Shown here piece by piece: positions 52,439 through 60,176 of a stretch of DNA of 64,000 nt. Position 1 is the stretch's first letter, and every line of letters begins with the position of its first letter. The stretch is from Candidatus Falkowbacteria bacterium S5_I03. Its GTDB lineage: Bacteria > Patescibacteriota > Patescibacteriia > Patescibacteriales > UBA12465. The notes below the pieces were generated by a model. That model saw nothing but the letters and a program-made list of their open reading frames with translations. It was not told where the DNA came from and made no database searches. Made by a program: the position numbers and the translations under genes. Where the stretch lies: assembly GCA_019248265.1 (NCBI GenBank), contig JAEHGX010000005.1:1-64000 (forward strand). Direction: 5' to 3'.

Positions 52439-53116
52439 GTGGGCTCTTTTGCTTCTTCCAACTTAATCTACGGCCTCTCCGAAAAATCCGACGGCCCAAT
52501 GAAAGGCGATTTTGCTAATCAGCAGTCTTTTTTTAAACAACGAAATCTGGACGAGCGAAAAATTATCGGTGCAGATTTAGCACATGACGATAAAGTAATG
52601 ATTGTTAATAGCGCAACATCATTACGAATGATTCCAAATTGTGATGCCCTAATCACTAATGACAAAAACTGTCTCTTAACCGTAACCGTGGCTGATTGTC
52701 TGCCAATTTATTTTTATGACCAGCAAAAACAAGTGGTCGCGCTAGCGCATGCCGGCTGGAAAGGGGTTTTAAATAATATTGCTCAAAAAACTGCCTTATC
52801 ATTAATAAATAATTTTAGCTGTAATCCTGCTAATATAAAAATATTTATCGGTCCCCATATTCAAAAATGTCATTTTGAAGTTCAAGGCGATGTGGCTAGC
52901 CAGTTTGCGCCTAAATATCTAATAGAAACCGATGACAAAAAATATATAAACCTAGCAGTCGCCATCAAAGACCAACTTGTAAAGACGGGTTTGCTAGCGG
53001 ATAATATTTCTATCAGTTCTGAATGTACCTACTGCTTAAAAGATAAATATTTTTCTTTTCGGCGTGAACGCGATAAAATAGTAAAGGCCATGATTGCCTA
53101 CATTGGCTTAGATTAA
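52439..53116 (+). CDS. pgeF: PgeF/YfiH family copper-zinc-type protein (peptidoglycan editing factor)
   Basis: Laccase-domain protein; E. coli PgeF removes L-Ser-containing muropeptide precursors. Zinc ligands are H49, C87 (ADCLPI) and H104 (ALAHAGWKGV), with the same 17-residue C-to-H spacing as in E. coli. FIGPHIQKCHFEV and CTYCLKDKYFSFRRE are also typical. Start is GTG 52439; 225 residues. It follows CYTH by 12 bp. Confidence 0.9.
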   Translation: MGSFASSNLIYGLSEKSDGPMKGDFANQQSFFKQRNLDERKIIGADLAHDDKVMIVNSATSLRMIPNCDALITNDKNCLLTVTVADCLPIYFYDQQKQVVALAHAGWKGVLNNIAQKTALSLINNFSCNPANIKIFIGPHIQKCHFEVQGDVASQFAPKYLIETDDKKYINLAVAIKDQLVKTGLLADNISISSECTYCLKDKYFSFRRERDKIVKAMIAYIGLD

Positions 53117-53126
53117 TTATAATTAT

Positions 53127-53624
53127 ATGAAAGACTTAAAAATCAGATACCAAATGGTTAAAGATGCGGCTGACTTTTTTCGAATTTTAAAAAATCCTAA
53201 TTTTATTTACTTTCTAGTTACGGTTAATTCCATCGCCGAAGAAAAGGATTCTCTCAGGAAAAATACACAGCGCCGTAAAAATAACGAATCTTACAACTAT
53301 ACTTTTTTGTATAAAAATAAAGTGGTCGGTGGTGGAGGCGTCCGTATTAATCGCACCCGCCCCTATATTGGCGAGTTAGGTTATTTTCTAGATGAAAAAT
53401 ATTGGGGGCGTGGTCTGACGACAGCGTTTGTTAAATTAATGGAACAAGAAGGCTTCAGCAAATTAGGATTGAGCCGGATAGAAATTTTAATGCGCCCGGA
53501 AAATAAGGCCAGCGAGAAGGTAGCCATCAAAAACGGTTACCAAAAAGAAGGACGTTTAAAAAAAGTTATCAAAGATCGCGAAGGAAAGATGCACGACGCC
53601 TTTATATACGCTAAAGTTTTATAG
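53127..53624 (+). CDS. GNAT family N-acetyltransferase
   Basis: 165 residues of the RimJ/RimL type: GELGYFLDEKYWGRGLTTAF (acetyl-CoA binding, R/G-x-G-x-G/A region) and the end SRIEILMRPENKASEKVAIKNGYQKEG. Substrate is probably a protein N-terminus or small amine; not determined. It lies 10 bp after pgeF. Confidence 0.9.
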   Translation: MKDLKIRYQMVKDAADFFRILKNPNFIYFLVTVNSIAEEKDSLRKNTQRRKNNESYNYTFLYKNKVVGGGGVRINRTRPYIGELGYFLDEKYWGRGLTTAFVKLMEQEGFSKLGLSRIEILMRPENKASEKVAIKNGYQKEGRLKKVIKDREGKMHDAFIYAKVL

Positions 53625-53626
53625 TT

Positions 53627-54100
53627 ATGATTATTTTTATCAGTGGCTCAATTAATTCTGGAAAAAGCACAATCGCCAAAATATTAGCCGAAAAAATAAA
53701 AAATTCGGCCGTTATTGAAGTTGATAGTTTACGAGAATTTATTAACTTTATGCCGCTCAAAGAAGCTATTCCATTAAATCTAGAAAACACCGTTTCTTTA
53801 ATTAAGAATTTTAACGCCCGCGGGCTAAACTGCATAATCCCTTACCCGTTATCACAAGATAATCACGACTTTTTAGTTAATAATTTAAACGATATTAAAG
53901 ATGTTTACTTTTTTGCTCTCAACCCCTCTAAGTCAGTTGCTCTTAGCAACCGTGGTAATCGCGAATTAAACGAGCAAGAAAAAGAAAGGATAGAACACCA
54001 CTACTCTATCGGCATTAATGCGCCTAATTTTGCTAAAATTATTAATAGTTCCGACTTAAATCCAGAAGAAACGGCGCTAGCCATAATTGATTTGTTATGA
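53627..54100 (+). CDS. P-loop NTPase, small-molecule kinase-like
   Basis: 157 residues with Walker A GSINSGKST (7-15) at the very N-terminus, an IEVDSLREF segment after it and a short lid region (SNRGNRELNEQEKERIEHHY) with Arg and Lys. Size and layout suit shikimate- or adenylylsulfate-kinase-like folds. Acceptor unknown. It starts 2 bp after the GNAT gene and overlaps the SET gene by 4 bp. Confidence 0.82.
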   Translation: MIIFISGSINSGKSTIAKILAEKIKNSAVIEVDSLREFINFMPLKEAIPLNLENTVSLIKNFNARGLNCIIPYPLSQDNHDFLVNNLNDIKDVYFFALNPSKSVALSNRGNRELNEQEKERIEHHYSIGINAPNFAKIINSSDLNPEETALAIIDLL

Positions 54101-54531
54101 AAAAACTAAAAAAAACTCCCCACGATAACGCCTATACTCGCCTCGGTATTTCTAAAATTCAAGGAATTGGCGTTTTTGCGATTCGCGATATTCCTAACAA
54201 TAAAAAAATATTTGAGGGCGAAACCAGTAAATTAATCTGGTTCAGTAAAAATAAAGTTGATAAATTAGAACCGGCGCTACGCAGCCTGTATGAAGATTTT
54301 TGCATACTAGAAGGCGATAAATATGGCGCGCCGGATGATTTTAATAATATTTCCATCGGCTGGTTTCTAAATCATAATGCTAAAACTCCCAATGTCCGCT
54401 GCAATCGTAATTGCGACTACGTCTCCACCAGAAAAATAAAAGCGGGCGAAGAGTTAAGCGTTAATTACGCTTCTTTTGCCGATAATCATCACTTCTTGAC
54501 CAAAGCGACTACAAAGAGTAAAAATAAATAA
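54097..54531 (+). CDS. SET-domain protein (predicted lysine methyltransferase)
   Basis: 144 residues. The SET pieces are GIGVFAIRDIPNNKKI (SAM-binding start), WFLNHNAKTPNVRCN (N92-H93, with one extra residue before PN compared with NHxxxPN) and IKAGEELSVNY (catalytic-type Tyr124). SET enzymes methylate protein lysines; bacterial ones can target ribosomal or host proteins. The ATGA overlap couples it to the P-loop gene. Target unknown. Confidence 0.87.
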   Translation: MKKLKKTPHDNAYTRLGISKIQGIGVFAIRDIPNNKKIFEGETSKLIWFSKNKVDKLEPALRSLYEDFCILEGDKYGAPDDFNNISIGWFLNHNAKTPNVRCNRNCDYVSTRKIKAGEELSVNYASFADNHHFLTKATTKSKNK

Positions 54532-54539
54532 AGCTTATT

Positions 54540-54611
54540 GCCTCCATCGTTCAACGGATAGGACGTGAGCTTCCGGAGCTTAAAATAGGGGTTCAATTCC
54601 CTTTGGGGGCA
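54540..54611 (+). tRNA. tRNA-Arg (CCG)
   Basis: Acceptor GCCTCCA pairs with TGGGGGC (one G-U), D-arm GTTC/GGAC, anticodon loop TTCCGGA giving CCG, T-arm AGGGG/CCCTT. It begins 9 bp after the SET gene stop; the 3' CA of CCA is encoded. Confidence 0.93.
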
Positions 54612-54620
54612 CAGAATAAA

Positions 54621-55442
54621 ATGCTAGAGGAAATAATCGAAATCAAAGGAAAACAAAAAGGCCCAACCAGCGTCATTATTGCCGGCATCCACGGCAATGA
54701 GGCCTGCGGCCAAAAAGCTTTTCAAGAAATCTTGCCTAAGCTCAAAATTGAAAAAGGGCGGGTATTTTTTATTTATGGCAATCCGCAGGCGCTAAAAAAT
54801 AAAAAAAGATTTATTAATCATGATTTAAACAGGTTATTTAAAGACGGGCGCACTCTTAGCCGACAAGAAAAAATTAGCTATGAATATCAACGAGTATTAA
54901 TAATCAAAAAGTATCTTAAAAAAGCGACGGCGCTTTTAGATATTCACGCCAGCCAAACTCCTAGAAGCAAACCATTTATTATCTGCGAGCCGAAATCATA
55001 TAAATTAGCTGCTTGCTTACCGACTGACACCATTATTTCCGGCTTTGATAAATTTGAACCGGGTGGAACTGACTATTTTATGAACCGTTTGGGTAAAAAT
55101 GGGGTCTGTTTGGAGTGCGGATATACGGGAGACATTAGCGCTACCAAAATTGCCGAGACAGGAATTATAAATTTTTTAAAAACTACTGGTCATCTTTCAA
55201 GAAAAGTAAAAACCCAAAATAAAAAATATTTCAAAGTATCTTCTTTATACCGAACAAAAACTAAAAAATTTAGACTAACAAAAAATTTTCAAGATTTTGA
55301 AATAATCAAAGCCGGCCAAATTATCGGCATTGATGGTTCAGAGAAAATTATTGCCAACCAAAACGGCTTAATTCTTTTTGCTCGTAAGCGAGACTTAATT
55401 GGAGCTGAGGCCTTTCTTCTTATAAAAACAGCCTCGCGCTAA
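54621..55442 (+). CDS. Succinylglutamate desuccinylase/aspartoacylase (M14 family) protein
   Basis: 273 residues. Zinc ligands H24 and E27 in GIHGNE and H109 in DIHAS; FINHDLNRLF, the CGYTGD end of the core and a small C-terminal beta domain are typical of AstE/AspA-type deacylases. Substrate not determined (N-acyl amino acid or peptide). I prefer ATG 54621 over TTG 54603, which lies inside the tRNA. Confidence 0.9.
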   Translation: MLEEIIEIKGKQKGPTSVIIAGIHGNEACGQKAFQEILPKLKIEKGRVFFIYGNPQALKNKKRFINHDLNRLFKDGRTLSRQEKISYEYQRVLIIKKYLKKATALLDIHASQTPRSKPFIICEPKSYKLAACLPTDTIISGFDKFEPGGTDYFMNRLGKNGVCLECGYTGDISATKIAETGIINFLKTTGHLSRKVKTQNKKYFKVSSLYRTKTKKFRLTKNFQDFEIIKAGQIIGIDGSEKIIANQNGLILFARKRDLIGAEAFLLIKTASR

Positions 55443-55453
55443 AGCGGAGGCTG
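55424..55453 (-). terminator. Terminator of the zinc-ribbon GNAT gene
   Basis: A 7-bp stem (55429-55435 with 55447-55453) followed on the minus strand by TTTTTAT. It overlaps the end of the plus-strand gene. Confidence 0.75.
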
Positions 55454-55459
55454 CAAGAA

Positions 55460-56134
55460 TTAAAGCGACGAGCAAATAGCCAATGGCTGTTTCAGTAAAT
55501 CAAGTCCTAAAATAACTCGACCGTCTTCTTCGGGGTAAGCTGCCAAAATTTCATAACCTAATTTTTGGGTATACCATAAAAAAGTAGCTGACGGCTCAGG
55601 ACTACGCCTGGTACGAACAATACAAAATCGTAATCTTTGCTCAAAAAAATCTTCCTGGCGCTTAAAAAACATCGCTCTGGCAATATGCCGTTTCCTATAA
55701 GGCGCCAGAACTCCAATTTCATCCTGATAGGCAATTAGATTATCCCGGGGAATATTTAGGTTGTCGCAAAAGGTAATTCCTAATTTATCCTCCAAAATAT
55801 TAGCCAGAATTGAATACCCCCAACAAAAACCCACAACAGTCTGATTGTCTAGAGCTAACCAGCAAGAGCTTTCCGGAGTAATTTCGTGATATAAATCAGA
55901 AATAACTTCGGTCCTCGACCAAAAATCTACCAGCGATTGCCCGCAATGGCAAAATCTGATAGATGCTAAAAAACTGCGATCTTTCAGCCCCCAATATTCT
56001 TGGCATACCGGGCACTTAAGCCATTCATTCCAGGGGCTATCAGCAAAAACTTCGCGGTAGCAATCGACTAATTGCGCCGTTAATTCTAAGTCACTAGTGA
56101 ATGGCGAGAAACTGATAAATGAAATGTTTTTCAT
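55460..56134 (-). CDS. GNAT N-acetyltransferase with inserted zinc ribbon
   Basis: 224 residues. FADSPWNEWLKCPVC and RFCHCG near the N-terminus supply C41, C44, C62, C64, a four-Cys zinc ribbon inserted before the acetyltransferase core. The core has WLALDNQTVVGFCWGYS, EIGVLAPYRKRHIARAMF (acetyl-CoA loop) and LWYTQKLGYEILA. Substrate unknown. It stands alone on the minus strand. Confidence 0.8.
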   Translation of the reverse strand: MKNISFISFSPFTSDLELTAQLVDCYREVFADSPWNEWLKCPVCQEYWGLKDRSFLASIRFCHCGQSLVDFWSRTEVISDLYHEITPESSCWLALDNQTVVGFCWGYSILANILEDKLGITFCDNLNIPRDNLIAYQDEIGVLAPYRKRHIARAMFFKRQEDFFEQRLRFCIVRTRRSPEPSATFLWYTQKLGYEILAAYPEEDGRVILGLDLLKQPLAICSSL

Positions 56135-56184
56135 CTTTTATTATTTTAATGAACGGCATCTGCTATTTTACTATGGGCAAGCAA

Positions 56185-56213
56185 ACAAAAACCCCCTTCG
56201 ATTATGAAGGGGG
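56185..56213 (-). terminator. Terminator of the TrpR-like regulator gene
   Basis: An 8-bp stem (56192-56199 with 56206-56213) followed on the minus strand by TTTTTGTTT. Confidence 0.85.
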
Positions 56214-56245
56214 CTATTTTTATAACAATATCAAAACAACCCTCT

Positions 56246-56545
56246 TCACAATCGAATAGGGGTATGATGGTTTAAACGATTAATTATAGCGCGGTAACCA
56301 CCCTCGGAACCATTAAGCCACTTGGCGACCCGAGCGACCGTTGCCGAACTTAAACCGGTTTCCTTTTCAATTTTCAAATACGGTGTTTGAATTATGAGCA
56401 TTTCGGCGGCTTTCAATCTTTTACCAAATTCGGTAATCTCCGGCTCGGTCATCAAATCGCGCAAAAACCGCCGCGCCTCATCTTCGTTTTTAAGCAATAG
56501 AAACGCTTGAATTAATCTTTGATTTTTTTGATTTTTCCAGTTCAT
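56246..56545 (-). CDS. TrpR-like transcriptional regulator, YerC/YecD family
   Basis: 99 residues in the Trp-repressor superfamily. The DNA-binding helix-turn-helix is YLKIEKETGLSSATVARVAKWLN (about 56-78), as in YerC. The region FLLLKNEDEARRFLRDLMTEPEITEFGKRL gives the dimerising helices. It is monocistronic with a palindrome over its own promoter, which suggests self-repression. Ligand unknown; family members need not bind tryptophan. Confidence 0.9.
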   Translation of the reverse strand: MNWKNQKNQRLIQAFLLLKNEDEARRFLRDLMTEPEITEFGKRLKAAEMLIIQTPYLKIEKETGLSSATVARVAKWLNGSEGGYRAIINRLNHHTPIRL

Positions 56546-56551
56546 ATATTC

Positions 56552-56580
56552 ACTTTACTAAACTAAAGTAAGGTTGTCAA
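56552..56580 (-). promoter_or_regulatory. Promoter of the TrpR-like gene with overlapping palindromic operator
   Basis: On the minus strand TTGACA (56580-56575), 17-bp spacer, TAAAGT (56557-56552). The inverted repeat ACTTTA-N6-TAAAGT (56552-56569) covers the -10 box and half of the spacer. The ATG at 56545 is 6 bases after the -10 box, so the mRNA is probably leaderless. Confidence 0.65.
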
Positions 56581-56587
56581 GAGAAAC

Positions 56588-56635
56588 AAAATAAAAAAGC
56601 TTCGATCTCAACATTGAGCGTTGAAATCGAAGCTT
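56588..56635 (-). terminator. Terminator of the hypothetical gene at 56650-57192
   Basis: A 10-bp perfect stem (56597-56606 with 56626-56635) plus an inner helix, followed on the minus strand by TTTTTTATTTT. Confidence 0.9.
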
Positions 56636-56649
56636 AAAAGCCAATGGTT

Positions 56650-57192
56650 TTAAATGTGGTCAATAACCAAGACATAAACGTGATGACGCTCTACTACCCA
56701 ATCATAGGTTAATCCGAGCATAACCCCGTGTTCTTCGTCCTGACTGACGCTGGGAGATTGATTAACGTCTCCTCGCTGTAAAGAGTCTCTGGTGGCGATG
56801 GCTAAACAATCGCCGGATGGAGTCACGATTGGTCGCTTTTCAATTTCTTGAGCAAACAAGCTCATTTCCGGAATACCCGCTCGTTCTTTGCCGATTTGAG
56901 CAATTATCCGATTAATTTCGGAAATACTCGGAAAAGGACCATGGCCATTCCAAACGTCAATTAATGATAGAACGACTTCGGAAGCGCCTTCCCTTGAAGA
57001 CTCTACCAAAGCCAAATCACTATTATCAACTAACCTCATAACCGGCAATAGGGCGCCGATTGTTTTTTGATAATTGACACTAATAAACTTTGTCCAGATC
57101 GTCTTGAACAATTTGGGACGCGCAATTGGGCGCTCCTCTAAAACCATCACTTCCGGCATTAATAAGGCCGGTAAATTTCTCGCATTTTGCAT
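56650..57192 (-). CDS. Hypothetical protein
   Basis: 180 residues, function not recognised; no transmembrane segment or signal peptide. It has a basic N-terminal half (RPKLFKTIWTKFISVNYQK) and an acidic middle (SSREGASEVVLSLIDVWNGHG). It has its own strong promoter and terminator, so it is a monocistronic gene, which supports its reality. Confidence 0.65.
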   Translation of the reverse strand: MQNARNLPALLMPEVMVLEERPIARPKLFKTIWTKFISVNYQKTIGALLPVMRLVDNSDLALVESSREGASEVVLSLIDVWNGHGPFPSISEINRIIAQIGKERAGIPEMSLFAQEIEKRPIVTPSGDCLAIATRDSLQRGDVNQSPSVSQDEEHGVMLGLTYDWVVERHHVYVLVIDHI

Positions 57193-57268
57193 TTGCTTTG
57201 TTTTTTTTGCTTTGTTTATAAAGAACTAATAACTATTTGCGCTAAAAATGATGTTTAGCACAAAACTT

Positions 57269-57297
57269 ATATTACATTTTTTTCTTCCGTTTGTCAA
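57269..57297 (-). promoter_or_regulatory. Strong promoter for the hypothetical gene at 56650-57192
   Basis: On the minus strand TTGACA (57297-57292), 17-bp spacer, TAATAT (57274-57269); leader of about 70 nt. Confidence 0.75.
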
Positions 57298-57423
57298 CAG
57301 CAAACAAAAACTATTCTCCTGTATCCGCCATACTTCGACATCTAGACAAAAATTAAATAAAGGCTTAAGATTCTATGAAATACTAACATTAACAATTTGT
57401 TCTTAAACCAAAAATTAGACACC

Positions 57424-57879
57424 ATGAAAAAAATCATTATTTTGCTGATCATGGGGTTGCTATATTTACCCAGCCTGACTTTTGCGCAGACAAAAAATAT
57501 AGATTGTAATGAGAAACCTTCTGTTCCCGAAGGTTATACTCTTGTTCCTGGAAATCCCGGCGGAATATACCAATTAACTCCTGGGAATATTAAAACAGTT
57601 TCCTTTGAAAACAAAACTTCCCCAATAACTGGAGAAAAAATGCTTTCCAAGCTTGGCGATACTGCTCTCAATGCTTGTGTCCTAAACTACTTAATAGCTC
57701 ACCCAGAAACTATTCCCGAGGCCTGGAAAACTAAAAATGTTATTTTTGCCGGAAGCATATTTGCTGATGCCGGCGGCAATAAATTTTTCCCAACATTATG
57801 CTGGTGGAATGATAGCTGGGATATGACCAGAACATATCTGAGCGAACCTTACGATGACCGGATAGCGGCCATCAAATAA
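57424..57879 (+). CDS. Small secreted protein of unknown function
   Basis: 151 residues from ATG 57424; a TTG at 57397 gives only a polar leader. A Sec signal peptide MKKIIILLIMGLLYLPSLTFA ends at residue 21 without a lipobox. The mature part is 130 residues with a helical GDTALNACVLNYLIAHPE region and aromatic FPTLCWWNDSWDM near the end; three cysteines could form one disulfide. Not recognised. Confidence 0.75.
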   Translation: MKKIIILLIMGLLYLPSLTFAQTKNIDCNEKPSVPEGYTLVPGNPGGIYQLTPGNIKTVSFENKTSPITGEKMLSKLGDTALNACVLNYLIAHPETIPEAWKTKNVIFAGSIFADAGGNKFFPTLCWWNDSWDMTRTYLSEPYDDRIAAIK

Positions 57880-57906
57880 TATTACGACGTAGCGCGGCTG
57901 CTGCGG

Positions 57907-57940
57907 GGGTCCTGAGGAGAAATCCCAGGGCCCTTTTTTT
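57907..57940 (+). terminator. Terminator of the small secreted protein gene
   Basis: A 7-bp GC-rich stem with one G-U pair (57907-57913 with 57927-57933) followed by seven Ts. Confidence 0.88.
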
Positions 57941-57944
57941 AATC

Positions 57945-57974
57945 AAAAAACAAGGCTTTAAACCTTGTTTTTTT
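57945..57974. terminator. Bidirectional hairpin terminator between the secreted protein gene and tRNA-Asp
   Basis: A 9-bp stem (57947-57955 with 57963-57971) with A-run and T-run on its sides; it can end tRNA-Asp transcription on the minus strand. Confidence 0.75.
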
Positions 57975-57981
57975 AATAATG

Positions 57982-58055
57982 CGGAACGGACGGGGATCGA
58001 ACCCGCGACCTCCTGCGTGACAGGCAGGCGCTCTAACCAGCTGAGCTACCGCTCC
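57982..58055 (-). tRNA. tRNA-Asp (GUC)
   Basis: Minus-strand cloverleaf: acceptor GGAGCGG pairs with CCGTTCC, anticodon stem CCTGC/GCAGG with loop CTGTCAC, T-arm CGGGTTCGATCCCCG. CCA is only partly encoded. Confidence 0.96.
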
Positions 58056-58156
58056 TCTTTTTATCCTTCAAAAAATGGCTATGCTACTTAGCGAGCCACA
58101 AAAAGAGCATAGCAAAAAGATTATTCTTTGTCAAAATATTCCCAACTTGGAAAAAC

Positions 58157-58185
58157 TTGCGAAAATATGGCATATCAGCTATAAT
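58157..58185 (+). promoter_or_regulatory. Promoter of the dksA-like gene
   Basis: TTGCGA at 58157-58162, 17-bp spacer, TATAAT at 58180-58185. The predicted transcript starts near 58192, where a 7-bp hairpin (58192-58198 with 58207-58213) begins, leaving a structured 5' end. Confidence 0.75.
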
Positions 58186-58248
58186 TTAAATAGAACTACA
58201 AGCTGATAGTTCTTTTGTTTAACCATAATTTACGCAAGTATAAACCAT

Positions 58249-58638
58249 ATGAACACGGAAAACTCCATCGACAAAAAGCTTATTGAGGAAATAAAAAAGA
58301 ATCTTTTGGCACAAAAAAAACAAATTATGACCGATTTGAGTGACGTTTCTCATAAAGACATCCATGAAGCCGATAACCGTAGTGCTCAATTTCCGGAATA
58401 TGGCGATAAACCGGATGAAAATGCTCAAGAAATCAGCGATTTTTCAACAACCGTCATGGCTCAAAAAGTCTTAGAAAAAAGCTTGGAAGATATTGATAAG
58501 GCTTTAAACAGAATTGAAAAAGGAACCTATGGTATTTGCAAATATTGCCATAAACCAATTAATGCCAAACGCCTTCAAGCCAGACCGACAGCCGGGGCTT
58601 GCATCACCTGCAAAACCGAGCTTCAAGAAAATGAATAA
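58249..58638 (+). CDS. dksA: TraR/DksA-type zinc-finger protein
   Basis: 129 residues. A long N-terminal coiled coil (about 5-90) and a C-terminal zinc finger with C97, C100, C118, C121 (CKYC...CITC). DksA binds the secondary channel of RNA polymerase and adjusts transcription with ppGpp. The acidic loop of classical DksA is not obvious, so effect is inferred. It overlaps lspA by 8 bp. Confidence 0.88.
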   Translation: MNTENSIDKKLIEEIKKNLLAQKKQIMTDLSDVSHKDIHEADNRSAQFPEYGDKPDENAQEISDFSTTVMAQKVLEKSLEDIDKALNRIEKGTYGICKYCHKPINAKRLQARPTAGACITCKTELQENE

Positions 58639-59107
58639 ACTTATTTGTAAAAATAAACTCCGGAACATAGCTATTATCCTAATAATAGCTATGTTTTTTA
58701 TAGGTGACAGGATATTAAAAACCATCGCCCTACAACAAATTGAAGCAAAATCCTTATTGGGGAAACTATTTTTATTTAATTTTACAAAAAATTACAATAT
58801 TTCCTTCTCTCTACCGCTTAGTGGTCCAATTTTAAATATCTTGATAATGGCAATAATATTAGGATTGATATTGATTATATATAAGCTAATATTAAAAGAA
58901 AAATGCTTAAGTTCAAAATCATTGCTATTGACATTTATTTTATTTGGTGCTATAAGTAATATGGTAGACCGTCTGCAATACGGCTATGTTATTGACTATT
59001 TGGAATTGAAAAATTTTACAGTTTTTAACCTCGCGGATGCTATGATTAGTTTCGGCGTTATAATCCTAATTTTTAATCTAGTGAAAGACGAAAAATATGT
59101 TGAGTAA
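58631..59107 (+). CDS. lspA: Lipoprotein signal peptidase
   Basis: Cleaves prolipoproteins after lipidation; four transmembrane helices. The catalytic aspartates are D113 in ISNMVDRL and D136 in FNLADAMIS. The N-terminal conserved loop reads NYNISFSL rather than NxGxAF, so that segment is divergent. 158 residues from ATG 58631; a longer frame at 58514 would overlap dksA. It overlaps the next gene by 11 bp. Confidence 0.9.
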   Translation: MNKLICKNKLRNIAIILIIAMFFIGDRILKTIALQQIEAKSLLGKLFLFNFTKNYNISFSLPLSGPILNILIMAIILGLILIIYKLILKEKCLSSKSLLLTFILFGAISNMVDRLQYGYVIDYLELKNFTVFNLADAMISFGVIILIFNLVKDEKYVE

Positions 59108-59786
59108 TTTAGAAAAATGGGAAAATGTACAGAATAGCGCCGCTGAAAGCGGTTCACTTCTTGAAGCTGATATGATTGGCTTGGCTGACGGCAAACATTA
59201 TAAAGAGGAGGCCTATGCCACACTTTATCCTGAAAGATGTAAACTAGATAATTTAGATAAAGATGCGCGCTTTGAAAAAATTCTAAAAATTAGAGAAGAC
59301 GCCCAAGCCGAGTTTCAAGACCTGCAAAATTTTAATAGAAAATTTGTTCCTTTAGACAAGGCGATGGCTCTAGTAGAAAAATGCCAAGCTGGCGACCCCG
59401 AAAATCCATCACGTTTCTTTGCTCATGAATTATATGAAGCCATTAAAAATCGTTTTGTCAGTGATAAATATATTTTGAAATTCTTCTCGGCCACTGGCGG
59501 TACTCATCTTGATATCTCCCACGGTATCGATTGTTATTTCAAGCTGTATGACAGAGAGACTGGCAAAGAACTAACCAGGGCAACAATTGATATGACCCAA
59601 AATCCTAAAAAGGACTGGACGAAATCAGATGTATTAATTTTTATAGATAGAGATGACCGCGAAAGATTGGACGGCAGTAAAAACAATGATCGTTTTGATC
59701 CGGAATTTTTAAAAAAAGTAATTACTGAGGAAACGGAGAAGATAACCAACGCCATGATTGAAAATTATCAAAAAAGAAACCAATAA
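59097..59786 (+). CDS. Hypothetical protein with GTHLD/HGID motif
   Basis: 229 residues, no assigned function. The middle has GGTHLDISHGIDCYFKLYD, then ELTRATIDMTQNPKKDW and LIFIDRDDRERL. This resembles an uncharacterised CPR family and could be a PD-(D/E)XK-type nuclease fold (D, then T-x-D/E). That is only a guess from motif spacing. It is linked to lspA by an 11-bp overlap. Confidence 0.6.
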   Translation: MLSNLEKWENVQNSAAESGSLLEADMIGLADGKHYKEEAYATLYPERCKLDNLDKDARFEKILKIREDAQAEFQDLQNFNRKFVPLDKAMALVEKCQAGDPENPSRFFAHELYEAIKNRFVSDKYILKFFSATGGTHLDISHGIDCYFKLYDRETGKELTRATIDMTQNPKKDWTKSDVLIFIDRDDRERLDGSKNNDRFDPEFLKKVITEETEKITNAMIENYQKRNQ

Positions 59787-59795
59787 ATTAACATA

Positions 59796-60119
59796 TTGAA
59801 AAAACCAAATTGGGGCAGTCTGGTCGAAGAGACTTACTTGCCAAAATTAGCCGACATCCAAATTTTAATTGCCGAGATGTTATCTCAGCCCTTAACTGAA
59901 GGATGTGTTTCCCGTTGTATTTGCAAACGTTGCGGATTATACGGGGACATCGAAAAAGAATATGCCAACAGACTCCTGAGAATCAGGAAATTGCTAGGCG
60001 CGCAAGATGATCCTGAAATTGAACTTGAAAAAGTTTATTTCACGACCTCTTACTGTGAGATCTGTTATTCTGGAAATGAACCGGAAACAGATTTATCTGT
60101 AAAAATAAAAAAAATATAA
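59796..60119 (+). CDS. Small hypothetical protein with CxC-xx-C motif
   Basis: 107 residues; TTG start at 59796, as no ATG lies early. The middle has GCVSRCICKRCGLYG and later SYCEICYSG, five or six cysteines suggesting a zinc-binding site. It follows the HGID protein by 9 bp and is followed by a terminator. No function assigned. Confidence 0.55.
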   Translation: MKKPNWGSLVEETYLPKLADIQILIAEMLSQPLTEGCVSRCICKRCGLYGDIEKEYANRLLRIRKLLGAQDDPEIELEKVYFTTSYCEICYSGNEPETDLSVKIKKI

Positions 60120-60151
60120 AAAAGGAGCTCCCTCAAAGAGCTCCGCTTTTT
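60117..60151. terminator. Bidirectional terminator between the Cys-motif gene and tsaE
   Basis: A 7-bp perfect stem (60124-60130 with 60138-60144) with A-run and T-run on its two sides. Confidence 0.88.
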
Positions 60152-60176
60152 TTATTGAGAAAAATAACTAACACCG

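Noticed and set aside
58514-58630. N-terminal extension of lspA
   Set aside because: It is translated from dksA in another frame; the family start corresponds to ATG 58631.
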